In this document: piece after piece, positions 47,402-55,802 of the stretch | Layout: every line of letters starts with the position of its first letter | Numbering within the stretch: the stretch's first letter is position 1 | Source: Amia ocellicauda | Taxonomy: Eukaryota; Chordata; Actinopteri; Amiiformes; Amiidae | Length of the DNA stretch: 64,000 bases | Reading direction: 5' to 3' | Assembly: GCF_036373705.1 (NCBI RefSeq) | Contig: NC_089863.1 | Span: 35,925,227 to 35,989,226 of the forward strand | Translations under genes and position numbers: made by a program | Notes under the pieces: model-generated | Seen by the model: only the letters and a program-made list of their open reading frames with translations | Told to the model about the DNA's origin: nothing | The model's database searches: none

Positions 47402-47521
47402 GCTTGCGACCACACCGTCCTGAGCGCGACCGATCTCATCAGATCCCGGAAGCTAAACGAGGCAGGGCCTGTTCAGTACTTGGATGGGTGACCTCCTGGA
47501 AATACCAGGTGCTGCAAGCTT
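47402..47521 (+). rRNA. 5S rRNA copy 126, class A, edge type
   Basis: GCGACCACACC, GAGCGCGACC; one G lost just before the start. Confidence 0.6.
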
Positions 47522-47740
47522 TTTACGTCTTCTGGGTAACTTCATTGTAGCTCTTAATACTCTCTTTCAGTCTGGAGGAGATATAATTGAAGAATTGTAC
47601 ATGTACCCGGCTACTTTCAACACCCTTTCCTGCACTGATATTTTTCCCTCCATTTTTCTATTTTTTTTTTTTTTTTTTTTGCTAGAAGTTCCGTCAATAC
47701 CCGCCAGCCTTTAAGAGACATCATGCACCCAGGCCTCTTG

Positions 47741-47860
47741 GCTTGCGGCCACACCGTCCTCAACGCCCCCAATCTCTTCAGATCTCGGAAGCTAAACGGG
47801 GCAGGGCCTGGTCAGTACTTGGATTGTTGACCTCCTGGAAATACCAGGTGCTGCAAGCTT
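47741..47860 (+). pseudogene. 5S copy 127, degenerate edge copy
   Basis: CCTCAACGCCCCCAATCTC and box C GGATTGTTGACC. Confidence 0.6.
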
Positions 47861-48078
47861 TTTACGTCTCCTGGGTAACTTCATCGTAGCTCTTAATACT
47901 CTCTTTCAGTCTGGAGGAGATATAATTGAAGAATTGTACACGTACCCGGCTACTTTCAACACCCTTTCCTGCACTGATATTTTTCCCTCCATTTTTCTAT
48001 TTTTTTTTTTTTTTTTTTGCTGGAAATTCCGTCAATACCCGCCAGCCTTTAAGAGACATCATGCAGCCAGGCGTCTCG

Positions 48079-48198
48079 GCTTGTGGCCACACCGTCCTGA
48101 ACGCGCCTGATCTCGTCAGATCTCAGAAACTAAACGGGGCAGGACCTGGTCAGTACTTGGATGGGAGACCTCCTGGAAGTATCAGGTGCTGCCAGCTT
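48079..48198 (+). rRNA. 5S rRNA copy 128, class A, edge type
   Basis: Box C intact; 3' end GCCAGC unpairs one base of helix I. Confidence 0.65.
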
Positions 48199-48412
48199 TT
48201 TACGTCTGCTGGGTAACTTTATCGTAGCTCTTAATACTCTCTTTCAGTCTGGAGGAGATATAATTGAAATATTGTACACGTACCTGGTTACTTTCAACAC
48301 CCTTTGCTGCACTGATATTTTTCCCTCCATTTTTCTTTTTTCATTTTTTTTTGCTGGAAGTTCTGTCAATACCCTCCAGCCATTTAGAGACATCATGCAG
48401 CCAGGCCTCTTG

Positions 48413-48532
48413 GCTTGCGGCCACACCGTCCTGAACGCGCCCGATCTCGTCAGACCTTGGAAACTAAACGGGCCAGGGCCTGGTTAGTACTTGGATGGGT
48501 GACCTCCTGGAAATACCAGGTGATGCAAGCTT
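48413..48532 (+). rRNA. 5S rRNA copy 129, class A, edge type
   Basis: GGTTAGTACTTGGATGGG: keeps the usual vertebrate T at position 73. Confidence 0.65.
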
Positions 48533-48745
48533 TTTACGTATCCTGTGTAACTTCATCGTAGCTCTTAATACTCTCTTTCAGTCTGGAGGAGATATAATTG
48601 AAGAATTGTACACGTACCCGGCTACTTTCAACACCCTTTGCTGCACTGATATTTTTCCCTCCGTTTTTCTTTTTTTTTTTTTTTTGCTGGAAGTTCCATC
48701 AATACCCTCCAGCCTTTAAGAGACATCATACAGCCAGGCCTCTTG

Positions 48746-48865
48746 GCTTGCAACCACACCGTCCTGAACGCGCCCCATCTCGTCAGATCTCGGAAGCTAA
48801 ACGGGGCAGGGCCTGGTCATTACTTGAATGTGGGACCTCCTGGAAATACCTGGTTCTGCAAGCTT
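48746..48865 (+). pseudogene. 5S copy 130, class B, edge type
   Basis: GCTTGCAACC and TTGAATGTGGGACC; GGTTCTGCAAG. Confidence 0.6.
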
Positions 48866-49078
48866 TTTACGTCTCCTGGGTAACTTTATCGTAGCTCTTA
48901 ATACTCTCTTTCTGTCTGGAGGAGATATAATTGAAGTATTGTACACGTACCTGGCTACTTTCAACATCCTTTGCTGCACTGATATTTTTCCCTCCGTTTT
49001 TCTTTTTTTTTTTTTTTTGCTGGAAGTTCCGTCAATACCCGCCAACCATTAAGAGACATCATGCAGCCAGGCCTCTCG

Positions 49079-49198
49079 GCTTGTGTCCACACCGTCCTGA
49101 ACGCGCTCGATCTCGTCAGATCGCGTAAGCTGAACGGGGCAGGTCCTGGTCAGTACTTGGATGGGTGACCTACTGGAAATACCAGGTGCTGCAAGCTT
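49079..49198 (+). pseudogene. 5S copy 131, edge type
   Basis: GTGTCCACACC, GATCGCGTAAGCTG and GACCTACTGG. Confidence 0.6.
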
Positions 49199-49400
49199 TA
49201 TACGTCTCTTGGGTAACTTCATCGTAGCTCGTAATACTCTCTTTCAGGCTAGAGGAGAAATAATTGAAGAATTGTACACATACCCGGCTACTTTCAACAC
49301 CCTTTGCTGCACTGATATTTTTCCCTCCATTTTTCTTTTTGCCGGAAGTTCCGTCAATACCCTCCAGCCTTTAAGAGACATCATGCAGCCAGCTCTCTAG

Positions 49401-49520
49401 GCTTGCGGCCACACTGACCTGAACGTGCCCGATCTTGTCAGATCTCGGAAGCTAAACGGGGCAGGGCCTGATCAGTACTTGGATGGGTGACCTACTGGAA
49501 ATACCAGGTGCTGCAAGCTT
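49401..49520 (+). rRNA. 5S rRNA copy 132, edge type
   Basis: CACACTGACCTGAAC breaks helix II; CTGATCAGTAC; T-run TTTT. Confidence 0.6.
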
Positions 49521-49724
49521 TTTAGTCTCCTGAGTAACTTCATTGTAGCTCTTAATACTCTCTTTCTGTCTGGAGGTGTTATAATTGAGGATTTGTACAC
49601 GTACCCGGCTACTTTCAACACCATTTGCTGCACTGGTATTTTTCCCTCCATTTTTCTTTTTTTTGCTGGAAGTTCCGTCAATACCCGCCAGCCTTTAAGA
49701 GATATCATGCAGCCAGGCTTTTTG

Positions 49725-49811
49725 GCTTGCGGCCACACCGTCCTGAACGGGGCAGGGCCTGATCAGTATTTGGATTGGTGACCTCCTGGAAAAACTAGGT
49801 ACTGCAAGCTT
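49725..49811 (+). pseudogene. 5S copy 133, 33-bp internal deletion, last copy
   Basis: Positions about 24-57 are missing, removing helix III and part of box A. The spacer then stops within about 40 bp. Confidence 0.85.
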
Positions 49812-49853
49812 TTTACGTCTCCTGGGTAACTTCATCGTAGCTCTTAATACTCT

Positions 49854-50109
49854 TACTTAATACCAGCAGCCACTTAGCAGGTGTAGCAATAGAAGCTCAG
49901 CCTGGGGAGACTGGATTTAGCATTTCCTCTCCATTTTGATAACTATCCATAATCATTTCTGCAAAATACTTCTATGATACCTATGTATGTTTTTTACTTG
50001 TACTATATTATACTATCAAGTATCAGTGTACACATACAATGTGACCTGTTACATTAATACAGAGGCCACGGAAGGCCAGATCACTAATAGCCACTGTCCC
50101 CTGATATTA
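49854..50109. other. Array-to-flank transition, no gene seen
   Basis: 5S spacer similarity ends at AATACTCT. The following 256 bp are AT-rich, with no open frame, repeat or RNA motif that I recognise. Confidence 0.6.
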
Positions 50110-50619
50110 CACTTTTTTACAATCACTTTGGCACTCATTTCAGAACCTTGATGTCATTTTTCAAAACTCTAGACACTAAACTCACACCCGATGATCAAAA
50201 TGCACATTTTTCAAAACTCTAACACTTTTTTACAATTGCTTGGATACAATACACATCAACCTCAGATCATTTGTTCATTGAACTAAAATGACACAACTTA
50301 ACATCAAAGTATTACCATTTCAAAATGCAATTCACACATTACATCTGAGATCACTGTCTATTCATTTCATTACAAAGATCTAACTATCAATTGATACAGC
50401 TGCTCAAAATGATAAGTGACTGTTGCATTACTCTTAATGCATAGTTTTATGGAAACTGACAAACAGTATTCCATGTTTCGATCATGAAAGTTTCAGGATA
50501 ATGAGATCCATTGACATCAATAAACGAGGAGCATGAACCAGTTGGACTACATTATCTATGGATGTAATATTTCATCATCATTCATCATCATGTAGCACTT
50601 TTCCACACCATGTTTGCAG

Positions 50620-51047
50620 TGTGGAAGGAAAGTTAGAAATTTTTTCTCTAATACCTGTTTTTCTCTCTTGTATACTTAAGAAAGATAAGGTCAAGCTAGA
50701 AGGTCAGGCCAGAAGGTAGTTTGATTTCTGTTTGTTATTTACGATGAGAATCTTGGAGACAATGTCAAACAGTATGATTGAAGTGCCTGCTCCCTAATCC
50801 ATGTGTTGATCTATGAACTCTGTCCTATAATGATATAAATTCTGCTTAGCTAACTTTTAAGATAACATAGTAATGACTTTCTGATTATAACCAGCTCTTT
50901 GATTTTTGTGTATAAAAGCTCTGACTGTTAAAATGAAGGCAGAGCGACTTTGGGATCTACTTGAGTCACTGTTCCTCTCCACGCTGCGTGTATTAAAGGC
51001 ATTGCAACTAACGCTCCAACCTGGTTGAAGATGATTGTTCTTCCACA
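50620..51047 (+). mobile_element. Probable solo LTR (retrovirus-like fossil)
   Basis: A 428-bp block begins TGTGGAAG and ends CTTCCACA, a perfect 8-bp terminal inverted repeat. It has a TATAAAAG box near 50912 and an ATTAAAG poly(A)-like signal near 50994. It interrupts the DNA transposon around it, so it is the younger insertion. No internal region remains. A target-site duplication is not clear. Family not determined. Confidence 0.65.
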
Positions 51048-51190
51048 TCAGATTTGACATTACTGTATGTATGCAGGCCCTTGTAATTGCTTTTCCAATA
51101 CTGCCAACTGGTTATTGATGATTGATTTCACATTGTGGTACGAGTATCGAGTGAAATGAGTGCTATCCACCCCAGCAACACAGTGATAAC

Positions 51191-51601
51191 ATGGAGCCGG
51201 CAAGTCATCCAGGTCACAATAGAGGTCAAGCAGTGGGAGGAGGAAGACGTGGTGGTCAAAGGAATGGAAGGGGACATGCACCCCTTCTGAGAGGTGGTCG
51301 TGGGCCTCGTCATAGAGGAGGGCTTAGGCCTCACCAGAGAGGCAGCCATGGGCCTCATTTGAGAGGTGTTGGGGGAACGTGGTAGAGGACAAGGCCACGG
51401 ACCAGACAGCGGCAGCAACAGCAAATAGTGTCCAGTGAAATCCGAGAAATAGTTGTAGAGCATGTTGTAAATCATGGCATGACCATGACTGAGGCAGCTA
51501 CAATGATTCAATCAAACCTCAGAATCAACTCAGGATCAACTGTGGCCTCAATCATCAGAAATTTCCGTACTGAGAAGCGGCAAGTCTTCAGCATGCACTA
51601 A
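51191..51601 (+). pseudogene. Transposase N-terminal remnant (Gly/Arg-rich leader, HTH)
   Basis: Opens with Met at 51191 followed by a Gly/Arg-rich leader (GGGRRGGQRNGRG). After one frame shift near 51385 it continues as EIREIVVEHVVNHGMTMTEA, QSNLRI and VASIIRNFR, a helix-turn-helix typical of the fish IS630/Tc1 group with a Gly-Arg leader. The frame ends at 51599-51601, before any catalytic motif. The family assignment rests on recalled similarity. Confidence 0.65.
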
Positions 51602-52612
51602 ACATTAGGCTACTCTCAATTGTCAAATGACTGTATACTGCATACCAATGTGTAGCACAGAGTATAGTGTGCCTTTTGAAAGAAATGCAGACAGAGTGAA
51701 GCAGCTGATGACTGAGCATGTTCAGGTATGTTCAGTTTCAAGATGCCTCTTGTGAAAAATGGTTGTGAGAACCTGAACCTGAACACAGGGCTGATGGAAA
51801 TTCAGAAGTACAGTAATCAATCCTTTGTTTTACACTAAGCCAGGTGAGGAACACTGCAGTTGACATTTTACTGTAGTTTTGTTCTTTTTTGTAGCTAATT
51901 ATTGTTGCATGGCTTCAAAGAAACCTATGGTGTGATTTGATTGTATTGCATCAATACATTTCAGATTTTGTTCAATGATTCCACTGTGTCTGTAGTATTC
52001 TCTCTACTAGTCCTTTTACAGTGATGTATTTATGTGTAGTACCATAATGAAACATGTATCACATATTTTGTACTACAATATTTAATGATTGTACGAACAA
52101 CTACACAGTGAAACTATCGGTATCTTCTGTGTGGGTGATCTAAATAAATGTTACTATGGTATTTCATGATAAATGAATTATTTGAACCAACAAGTCTGCA
52201 AGTGCAAGGTTTCTTTAAAGATATGAATGCACAATGCAATGTTTTGAACATTGGACAGCCTGTGTTACAAGTGATGACCGTTTTGAGTTTTGTGTCTAGA
52301 GTTTTGAAAAATGACATCAAGGTTCTGAAATTAGTGACAAAGTGATTGTAAAAAACTGTATATTCATCCTATTTAATGTGCTCTTTTAAAATGTACTTTT
52401 CTTTTTTATGTTGCCATTTCTGTTCTACCAATGTTTCAGTTGTTAGCCAAAGATTGACAGAGTACATCTCATACACACAGGCCAGACAGCAAGGATTTCT
52501 TTTTGAAATTCAATTACAAATGCTGCATGAACTCATCAATACGATTAGAGCTCCTGAAAGCAATATAACTAACTCACTCTACAGCATCTCATTAGCAGTG
52601 AAAAGAAACCAA

Positions 52613-53042
52613 GAAAGTTGGGACAGTCGACTGTTTACCACTATGTAACATCACCTTTTCTTTTAATAACACTTATTAAGCACTTGGGCACTGAAGACAC
52701 CACTTGGTTAAGTTTAGCAAGTGGGATTTCCCCCCATTCATCCATTATGCATTTCCTCAGCTGCGCAACTGCACAGGGCCTTCGTTGTCTTAATTTGCAC
52801 TTCATAGTGCGCCACACATTCTCAATTCGGAGACAGGTCAGGACTGCAGGCAGGCCATGCTAGCACCCGCACTCTCTGCCTATGCAACCATGCGCTTGAA
52901 ATCTGGGCAGAATGTGGTTTGGCGTTATCCTGCTGAAAAATGCAGGGATGTCCCTGGAAAAGACGATGTCTGGATGGCAGCATATGTTGCTCCAAAATGT
53001 GTACATCTCTTTCTGCAAAAATGGTGCCCTCACAGATGTGCG
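52613..53042 (-). mobile_element. Tc1-like transposon fragment, C-terminal transposase part
   Basis: On the minus strand the translation gives IFQQDNAKPHSAQ (second catalytic Asp), then RVRVLAWPACSPDLSP and ENVW (the DD34E Glu), WGEIPLAKLNQ and a terminal basic stretch. One extra base lies at the PDLSP/ENVW junction. The N-terminal half and both TIRs are missing. It is a different Tc1 lineage from the elements at 4 and 61 kb (WLHRQRVRVL rather than WFLEHDNEFTVL). Confidence 0.85.
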
Positions 53043-53150
53043 AGTTACATGACAGACAGACACTCATACACACTGTCACACCCACACAAACACATACACT
53101 TTCACACAGACACACACACACATACATACATACATACATACATATATAAG
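53043..53150. repeat. CA/CATA simple-sequence tract
   Basis: Impure CACA and ACAG words passing into (CATA)n. It marks the broken 5' side of the Tc1 fragment. Confidence 0.9.
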
Positions 53151-53268
53151 GAAAAGAAACAATACATTTAAAAATCACAAAAAGATGTAATAAAGTACAG
53201 AAAATCTAAATGTAATAAAATGTGATCTTTAATACACACAAATATGTATGGCTGGTCGGATGCGTCTT

Positions 53269-53388
53269 GGACTCGGGTTCCTCTTCATTACGTATAATGC
53301 TTTTGCCTTTTGCTATAGCTTTCCGTGGAGGGGATCGTGGGTGAGTTTGTACCATTCTTGGGAGGCTCTGCCTTGTTGGGGCGGAGCT
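53269..53388 (+). ncRNA. U5 snRNA-like gene, divergent, possibly a pseudogene
   Basis: About 120 nt align end to end with vertebrate U5 snRNA. The 5' stem ACTC pairs with GAGT. GTTCCTCTTCA pairs with TGGAGGGGATC in 10 of 11 positions. Loop 1 reads TTGCCTTTTGCTATAG (usual GCCTTTTACT, one change), and TTTCCGTGGAG is intact. The 3' stem-loop GCTCTGCC / GGCGGAGC is fully paired although its sequence differs from the usual. The Sm-site region is CATTCTTGGG instead of an unbroken T run, which would weaken Sm binding. I see no clear PSE upstream; the upstream DNA is microsatellite. Paired substitutions argue for past or present function; the Sm site and missing PSE argue against current function. 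U5 linked to 5S arrays is known in some fish. Confidence 0.75.
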
Positions 53389-53742
53389 GTGATCCAGGTG
53401 AACAGCAGATCGGACATAGGTGGGCATGTGGGCGGAGGAGGAAGGCCGGTCAAGCAAATAAGCTTGCTAAGGTACGCAGCAGCAGCAAGCAGCCCCACCA
53501 TCCAGTCAGCCAGCCAGTCTGGCTGGCAGTGACTGAGTGGTTGACAGACGGCAAGCAACGGAATGTACGTGCTCTGTGATGTCATAGGAGTCACCTGAGA
53601 GAGATGTTTGTGATGTCATCGCTGAGCTGGCTGGCTCTGTGTGTCTTGCTGGCTGTGTGTGTGTGTGTGAGAGAGAGAGAGACTTTTTGACTTTTATCAG
53701 ACTTCATTGCCTGTTTGCAACACGCAATAATTCATACAAAAG
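53389..53742. other. No gene seen; GT/GA microsatellite within
   Basis: Contains two TGATGTCAT (CRE-like) words near 53578 and 53611, CAGCCAG-rich sequence and a (GT)n(GA)n tract near 53653-53684. No open frame that I can support. Confidence 0.5.
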
Positions 53743-54540
53743 AAAATAAATAAATAAATAAAAAATAGTGTTCCCCTTTGTTTGTCTCCCCCCAACAAGC
53801 ATTAACTCCGCCACTGATCTGTACACTTTTAAAGAAAGCAACCCAATACACACAACAAAACAACCATCAAATACTAAACCCTATAAATGAATTACATAAT
53901 AAAAACCAACTCCCCGTCATACAATTCACAAAGGGCATCATTAATACACCAGACCTGTTCAAAACTCTCCAAATCATTCATCAGCCTGTAATAGTTAAAC
54001 TCTAGTCTGACCCTGCACTTGACCAGCATGGCAAACACTCTCACTGCATCCTCACTGCCCTCCCCACACACTCTGTTCTTCCTAGTCTTATAGACGGCCA
54101 TTTTAGCCTGGCCCAGCAAGAAGTTTACCAGCTGGTCCACATGTTTGGTCCTTCTGGTGTATCGCGCCCCTAAAATAAAAACCTTTGTGTTAAAAATCAG
54201 GTTAAGATCAGTAAAAAGACGAGTTAAAAGACTAAAAATGGGTGACAACCGAGAGCAAGTGCTGAAACAGTGAAACACGGTCTCTCTCTGAGCACAGAAT
54301 GGGCAGGCGTCGGACACAGCAGGGTTAAGAACAGTAATAAAAGAATTGACAGCAATAATGGTGTGTAACACCCTCCACTGCAGATTGCCAGCTCTCTTAT
54401 TGAGGGGGGCTTGTACAGGCTTCTCCAGGCGGGCGCAGTGTCTTCCCCCAGCCCCAGCCTGTAAAGTAATTTTAGGAATCACAAAGAAACAGTTGAAAGT
54501 GCTAAATAAGTATTTTGATGCACCATATTAATTTAGGAAA
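53743..54540 (-). mobile_element. Tx1-group LINE, 3' fragment of ORF2 and 3' end
   Basis: The 3' terminus is an (AAAT)n tract at 53743-53766 on the plus strand, typical of LINE tails. The open frame at 53892-54482 encodes the ORF2 C-terminal region: NLQWRVLHTIIAVNSF, a zinc-finger-like CPFCAQRETVFHCFSTC, FLLGQAKMAVYKTRKNR and a final NDLESFEQVWCINDALC, the arrangement seen in fish Tx1/L1-like ORF2 proteins. The copy is 5' truncated at about 54540, so endonuclease and RT are missing. Confidence 0.85.
53892..54482 (-). pseudogene. LINE ORF2 C-terminal fragment
   Basis: 196 codons open. Contains CPFC and HCFSTC metal-binding pairs and the conserved LLGQAKMAVY motif of Tx1-type ORF2 ends. It has no start of its own and is a 5'-truncated copy, not an independent gene. 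Confidence 0.85.
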
Positions 54541-54545
54541 TTTAC

Positions 54546-54614
54546 ATGTTGTTTTTCATCAGCTTCTGTATCTGATGGCTCCACATCACTGGCTGGATTG
54601 ACAGCAACGACACT
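54546..54614 (-). CDS. Candidate host exon, 69 nt, acidic repeat module
   Basis: On the minus strand the acceptor CTTTTTTTAG precedes it and the donor GTAAAT follows. In phase 0 it reads SVVAVNPASDVEPSDTEADE and three more residues, all 23 codons open. It is a tandem paralogue of the exon at 54764-54835. Splice sites, codon phase and conservative substitutions support a real exon of an unrecognised host gene. The downstream side is interrupted by a LINE fragment within 10 bp. Confidence 0.55.
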
Positions 54615-54763
54615 CTAAAAAAAGAAGTGTTAAGTTTGAGCATTCAGGACTTGTTTTGAAGATCCTGAATATCACTGGTCCACAATTTATCTGTGAAACT
54701 ATGGGTTAATCTCCATATACAAAATACTTTTCACACACACTTTAAATTTACAACTAAATTTAC

Positions 54764-54835
54764 ATGTTGATGTCTTTCGTCAGCTTCTGTATTTGATGGC
54801 TCAATATAACTGGTTGCATTAACAGCAACGGCACA
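54764..54835 (-). CDS. Candidate host exon, 72 nt, acidic repeat module
   Basis: Acceptor TTTTCTTGTAG, donor GTAAATTTAG (minus strand). Phase 0 reading begins CAVAVNATSYIEPSNTEADE. It aligns with the 54546-54614 exon residue by residue (AVN..S..EPS.TEADE), one codon longer. Both lengths divide by three, so either exon can be skipped without a frame change. Confidence 0.55.
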
Positions 54836-54936
54836 CTACAAGAAAATAACATTATATTTAAACATTCAGGACTGGTTTAGCATCACCTCGAATATCCCTA
54901 GCCCTTGAGGTCGATTGTTATTGTGGTCTTCAAGAC

Positions 54937-55190
54937 CAGTGCTTCTCAACCTTAGTCCTGGAGGAGGCCCACTGTCTGCTGATTTTCATTACAACAACAT
55001 TGTAGGTTATATCAGTGACTGTGGTCCTAAAGTACCCCTATGCCTGCTGTTTTTTTTCCAGTTGAGCTCTTAATTACCTAATTGGCTTAACTGAAGCCAT
55101 TTAACCCTTTTCCCAGGTCTTTGGTTGTTGATGAGTTACAAAGAGCTGGATTGTGGCCCGCCATGACTGGAAGTGAAGAACACTCACTCT
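54937..55190. mobile_element. hAT-like non-autonomous element (MITE), approximate
   Basis: Begins CAGTGCTTCTCAACC and goes on with TCCTGGAGGAGGCCC and CTGCTGATTTTCATT, the head of a non-coding hAT-type repeat family common in fish. The expected inverted 3' end is not clear, so the right limit is a guess. It lies in the intron between two candidate exons. Confidence 0.45.
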
Positions 55191-55498
55191 AGGCCTTTAA
55201 CTTAATGTTCATATGTAGGGGCCTATCCATCTGATTTGTTTTTGCACATTTATTAACAGAAAAATTGATGGTACGTGAAATCATCTGAGCTGAAAAATAT
55301 AATGTTCCACCAATAATAAAATAAATGTATTAATTAAAATTATAGAGATAATAGAATGTTCACAGATTATTAGTTCAGAAAACAAAATATTTTTTTATAT
55401 CTTAAATAGAATTAACACTCAAATCAGTTGTAGGGTAAACAAGGTCTATTTTTTGGATTGATTTTATAATTATACATGTATGGCTACATGAAGCTTAC

Positions 55499-55568
55499 CT
55501 GAGAATCTGATATTTTAGTAACTTTGTTGCTTCTTGTTGGGTAGTCCACGTTTGCCGCCGTTCTTTTT
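55499..55568 (-). CDS. Candidate host exon, 70 nt, basic region
   Basis: Acceptor TTTACATTTACAG, donor CAG/GTAAGC (minus strand). Only one frame is open: one leading base, then KRTAANVDYPTRSNKVTKIS and three further residues, ending on a codon boundary. This matches the phase 0 start of the next two exons. I do not recognise the protein. Confidence 0.5.
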
Positions 55569-55802
55569 CTGTAAATGTAAATCAAAAGGCAATAATTACA
55601 TACTGTAATTAAAATACAAAAAGTATAAACATTGTATTATTATTTTTGTATCCTGTTTCTCCATCTCGATGCTGTTCTTTTTGGAATTGCATATCTAGGT
55701 TTACTTAAATACTGTTTATAAGATTGTAAACTCATCATCCAAATTTCTTCATTTGCCAAACTTTATGTAGTGCGCTTGCAGTTTCAGAAGAAGAAAAAAA
55801 AC

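Larger units (their letters stand above)
5174..49853 (+). repeat. Tandem 5S rDNA array, 133 gene copies, mean period 336 bp
   Basis: Head-to-tail units, each a 120-bp 5S gene plus about 215 bp of spacer. Spacer order: T4-5 stop, a conserved stretch with GATATAATTGAAG, a T-tract of about 9-28 T, the proximal promoter with TTTAAG at -31, then the gene. Classes used below. A: box C as ACTTGGATGGGAGACC or close. B: A at position 66 in most copies and box C changed to TGAATGTGAG or similar. C: GAAGACGCAAG in the 5' half, AAGAAAAACTGG in box A, AATTGGATGGGTGACC in box C, helix I unpaired. D: one base missing in box A (AAGCTAACGGGG), otherwise A-like with GGGTGACC. I count 52 A, 50 B, 14 C, 5 D and 12 indel or hybrid copies. 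Downstream spacer type follows gene class: TAACTTTATCG after B, TAACTTCATCG after A, TAACTTCAGCG after C. Copies from about 46.7 kb on are more divergent, as at an array edge. Confidence 0.97.
50110..52358 (+). mobile_element. Tc1/IS630-type DNA transposon with about 75-bp TIRs, broken
   Basis: Inverted ends at 50110-50185 and 52282-52358 share TTTTTTACAATCACTTTG and TGTCATTTTTCAAAACTC. TA lies just outside each end (50108-50109 and 52359-52360), as expected for the superfamily. Inside is the N-terminal part of a transposase with a Gly/Arg-rich leader. The catalytic DDE part is absent, so this is a decayed or internally deleted copy. A solo LTR at 50620-51047 is nested in its left half. From 51602 to 52281 I see no gene. 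Confidence 0.8.

Noticed and set aside
5200-49800. Hundreds of open frames of 60-219 codons on both strands across the array
   Set aside because: They recur with the 5S period, cross gene and spacer alike and include poly-Phe or poly-Lys runs from the T-tract. They are shadows of the tandem repeat, not proteins.
5174-49853. CRISPR-like or satellite array
   Set aside because: Direct repeats of constant period, but each unit holds a full 120-bp 5S gene with internal promoter and stop. The window is otherwise eukaryotic.
50857-51511. Minus-strand frames of 67-127 codons
   Set aside because: Antisense to the solo LTR and to the transposase remnant; no domain seen.
52376-52648. Open frame of 90 codons with a possible splice acceptor before it
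   Set aside because: Preceded by a TTTCAG and fairly non-repetitive, so it could be an exon, but there is no clear donor and no family I recognise, and it overlaps the end of the Tc1 fragment.
53248-53594. Frames of 83-94 codons on both strands
   Set aside because: They run over the U5-like RNA and its CAG-rich flank; no protein family is suggested.
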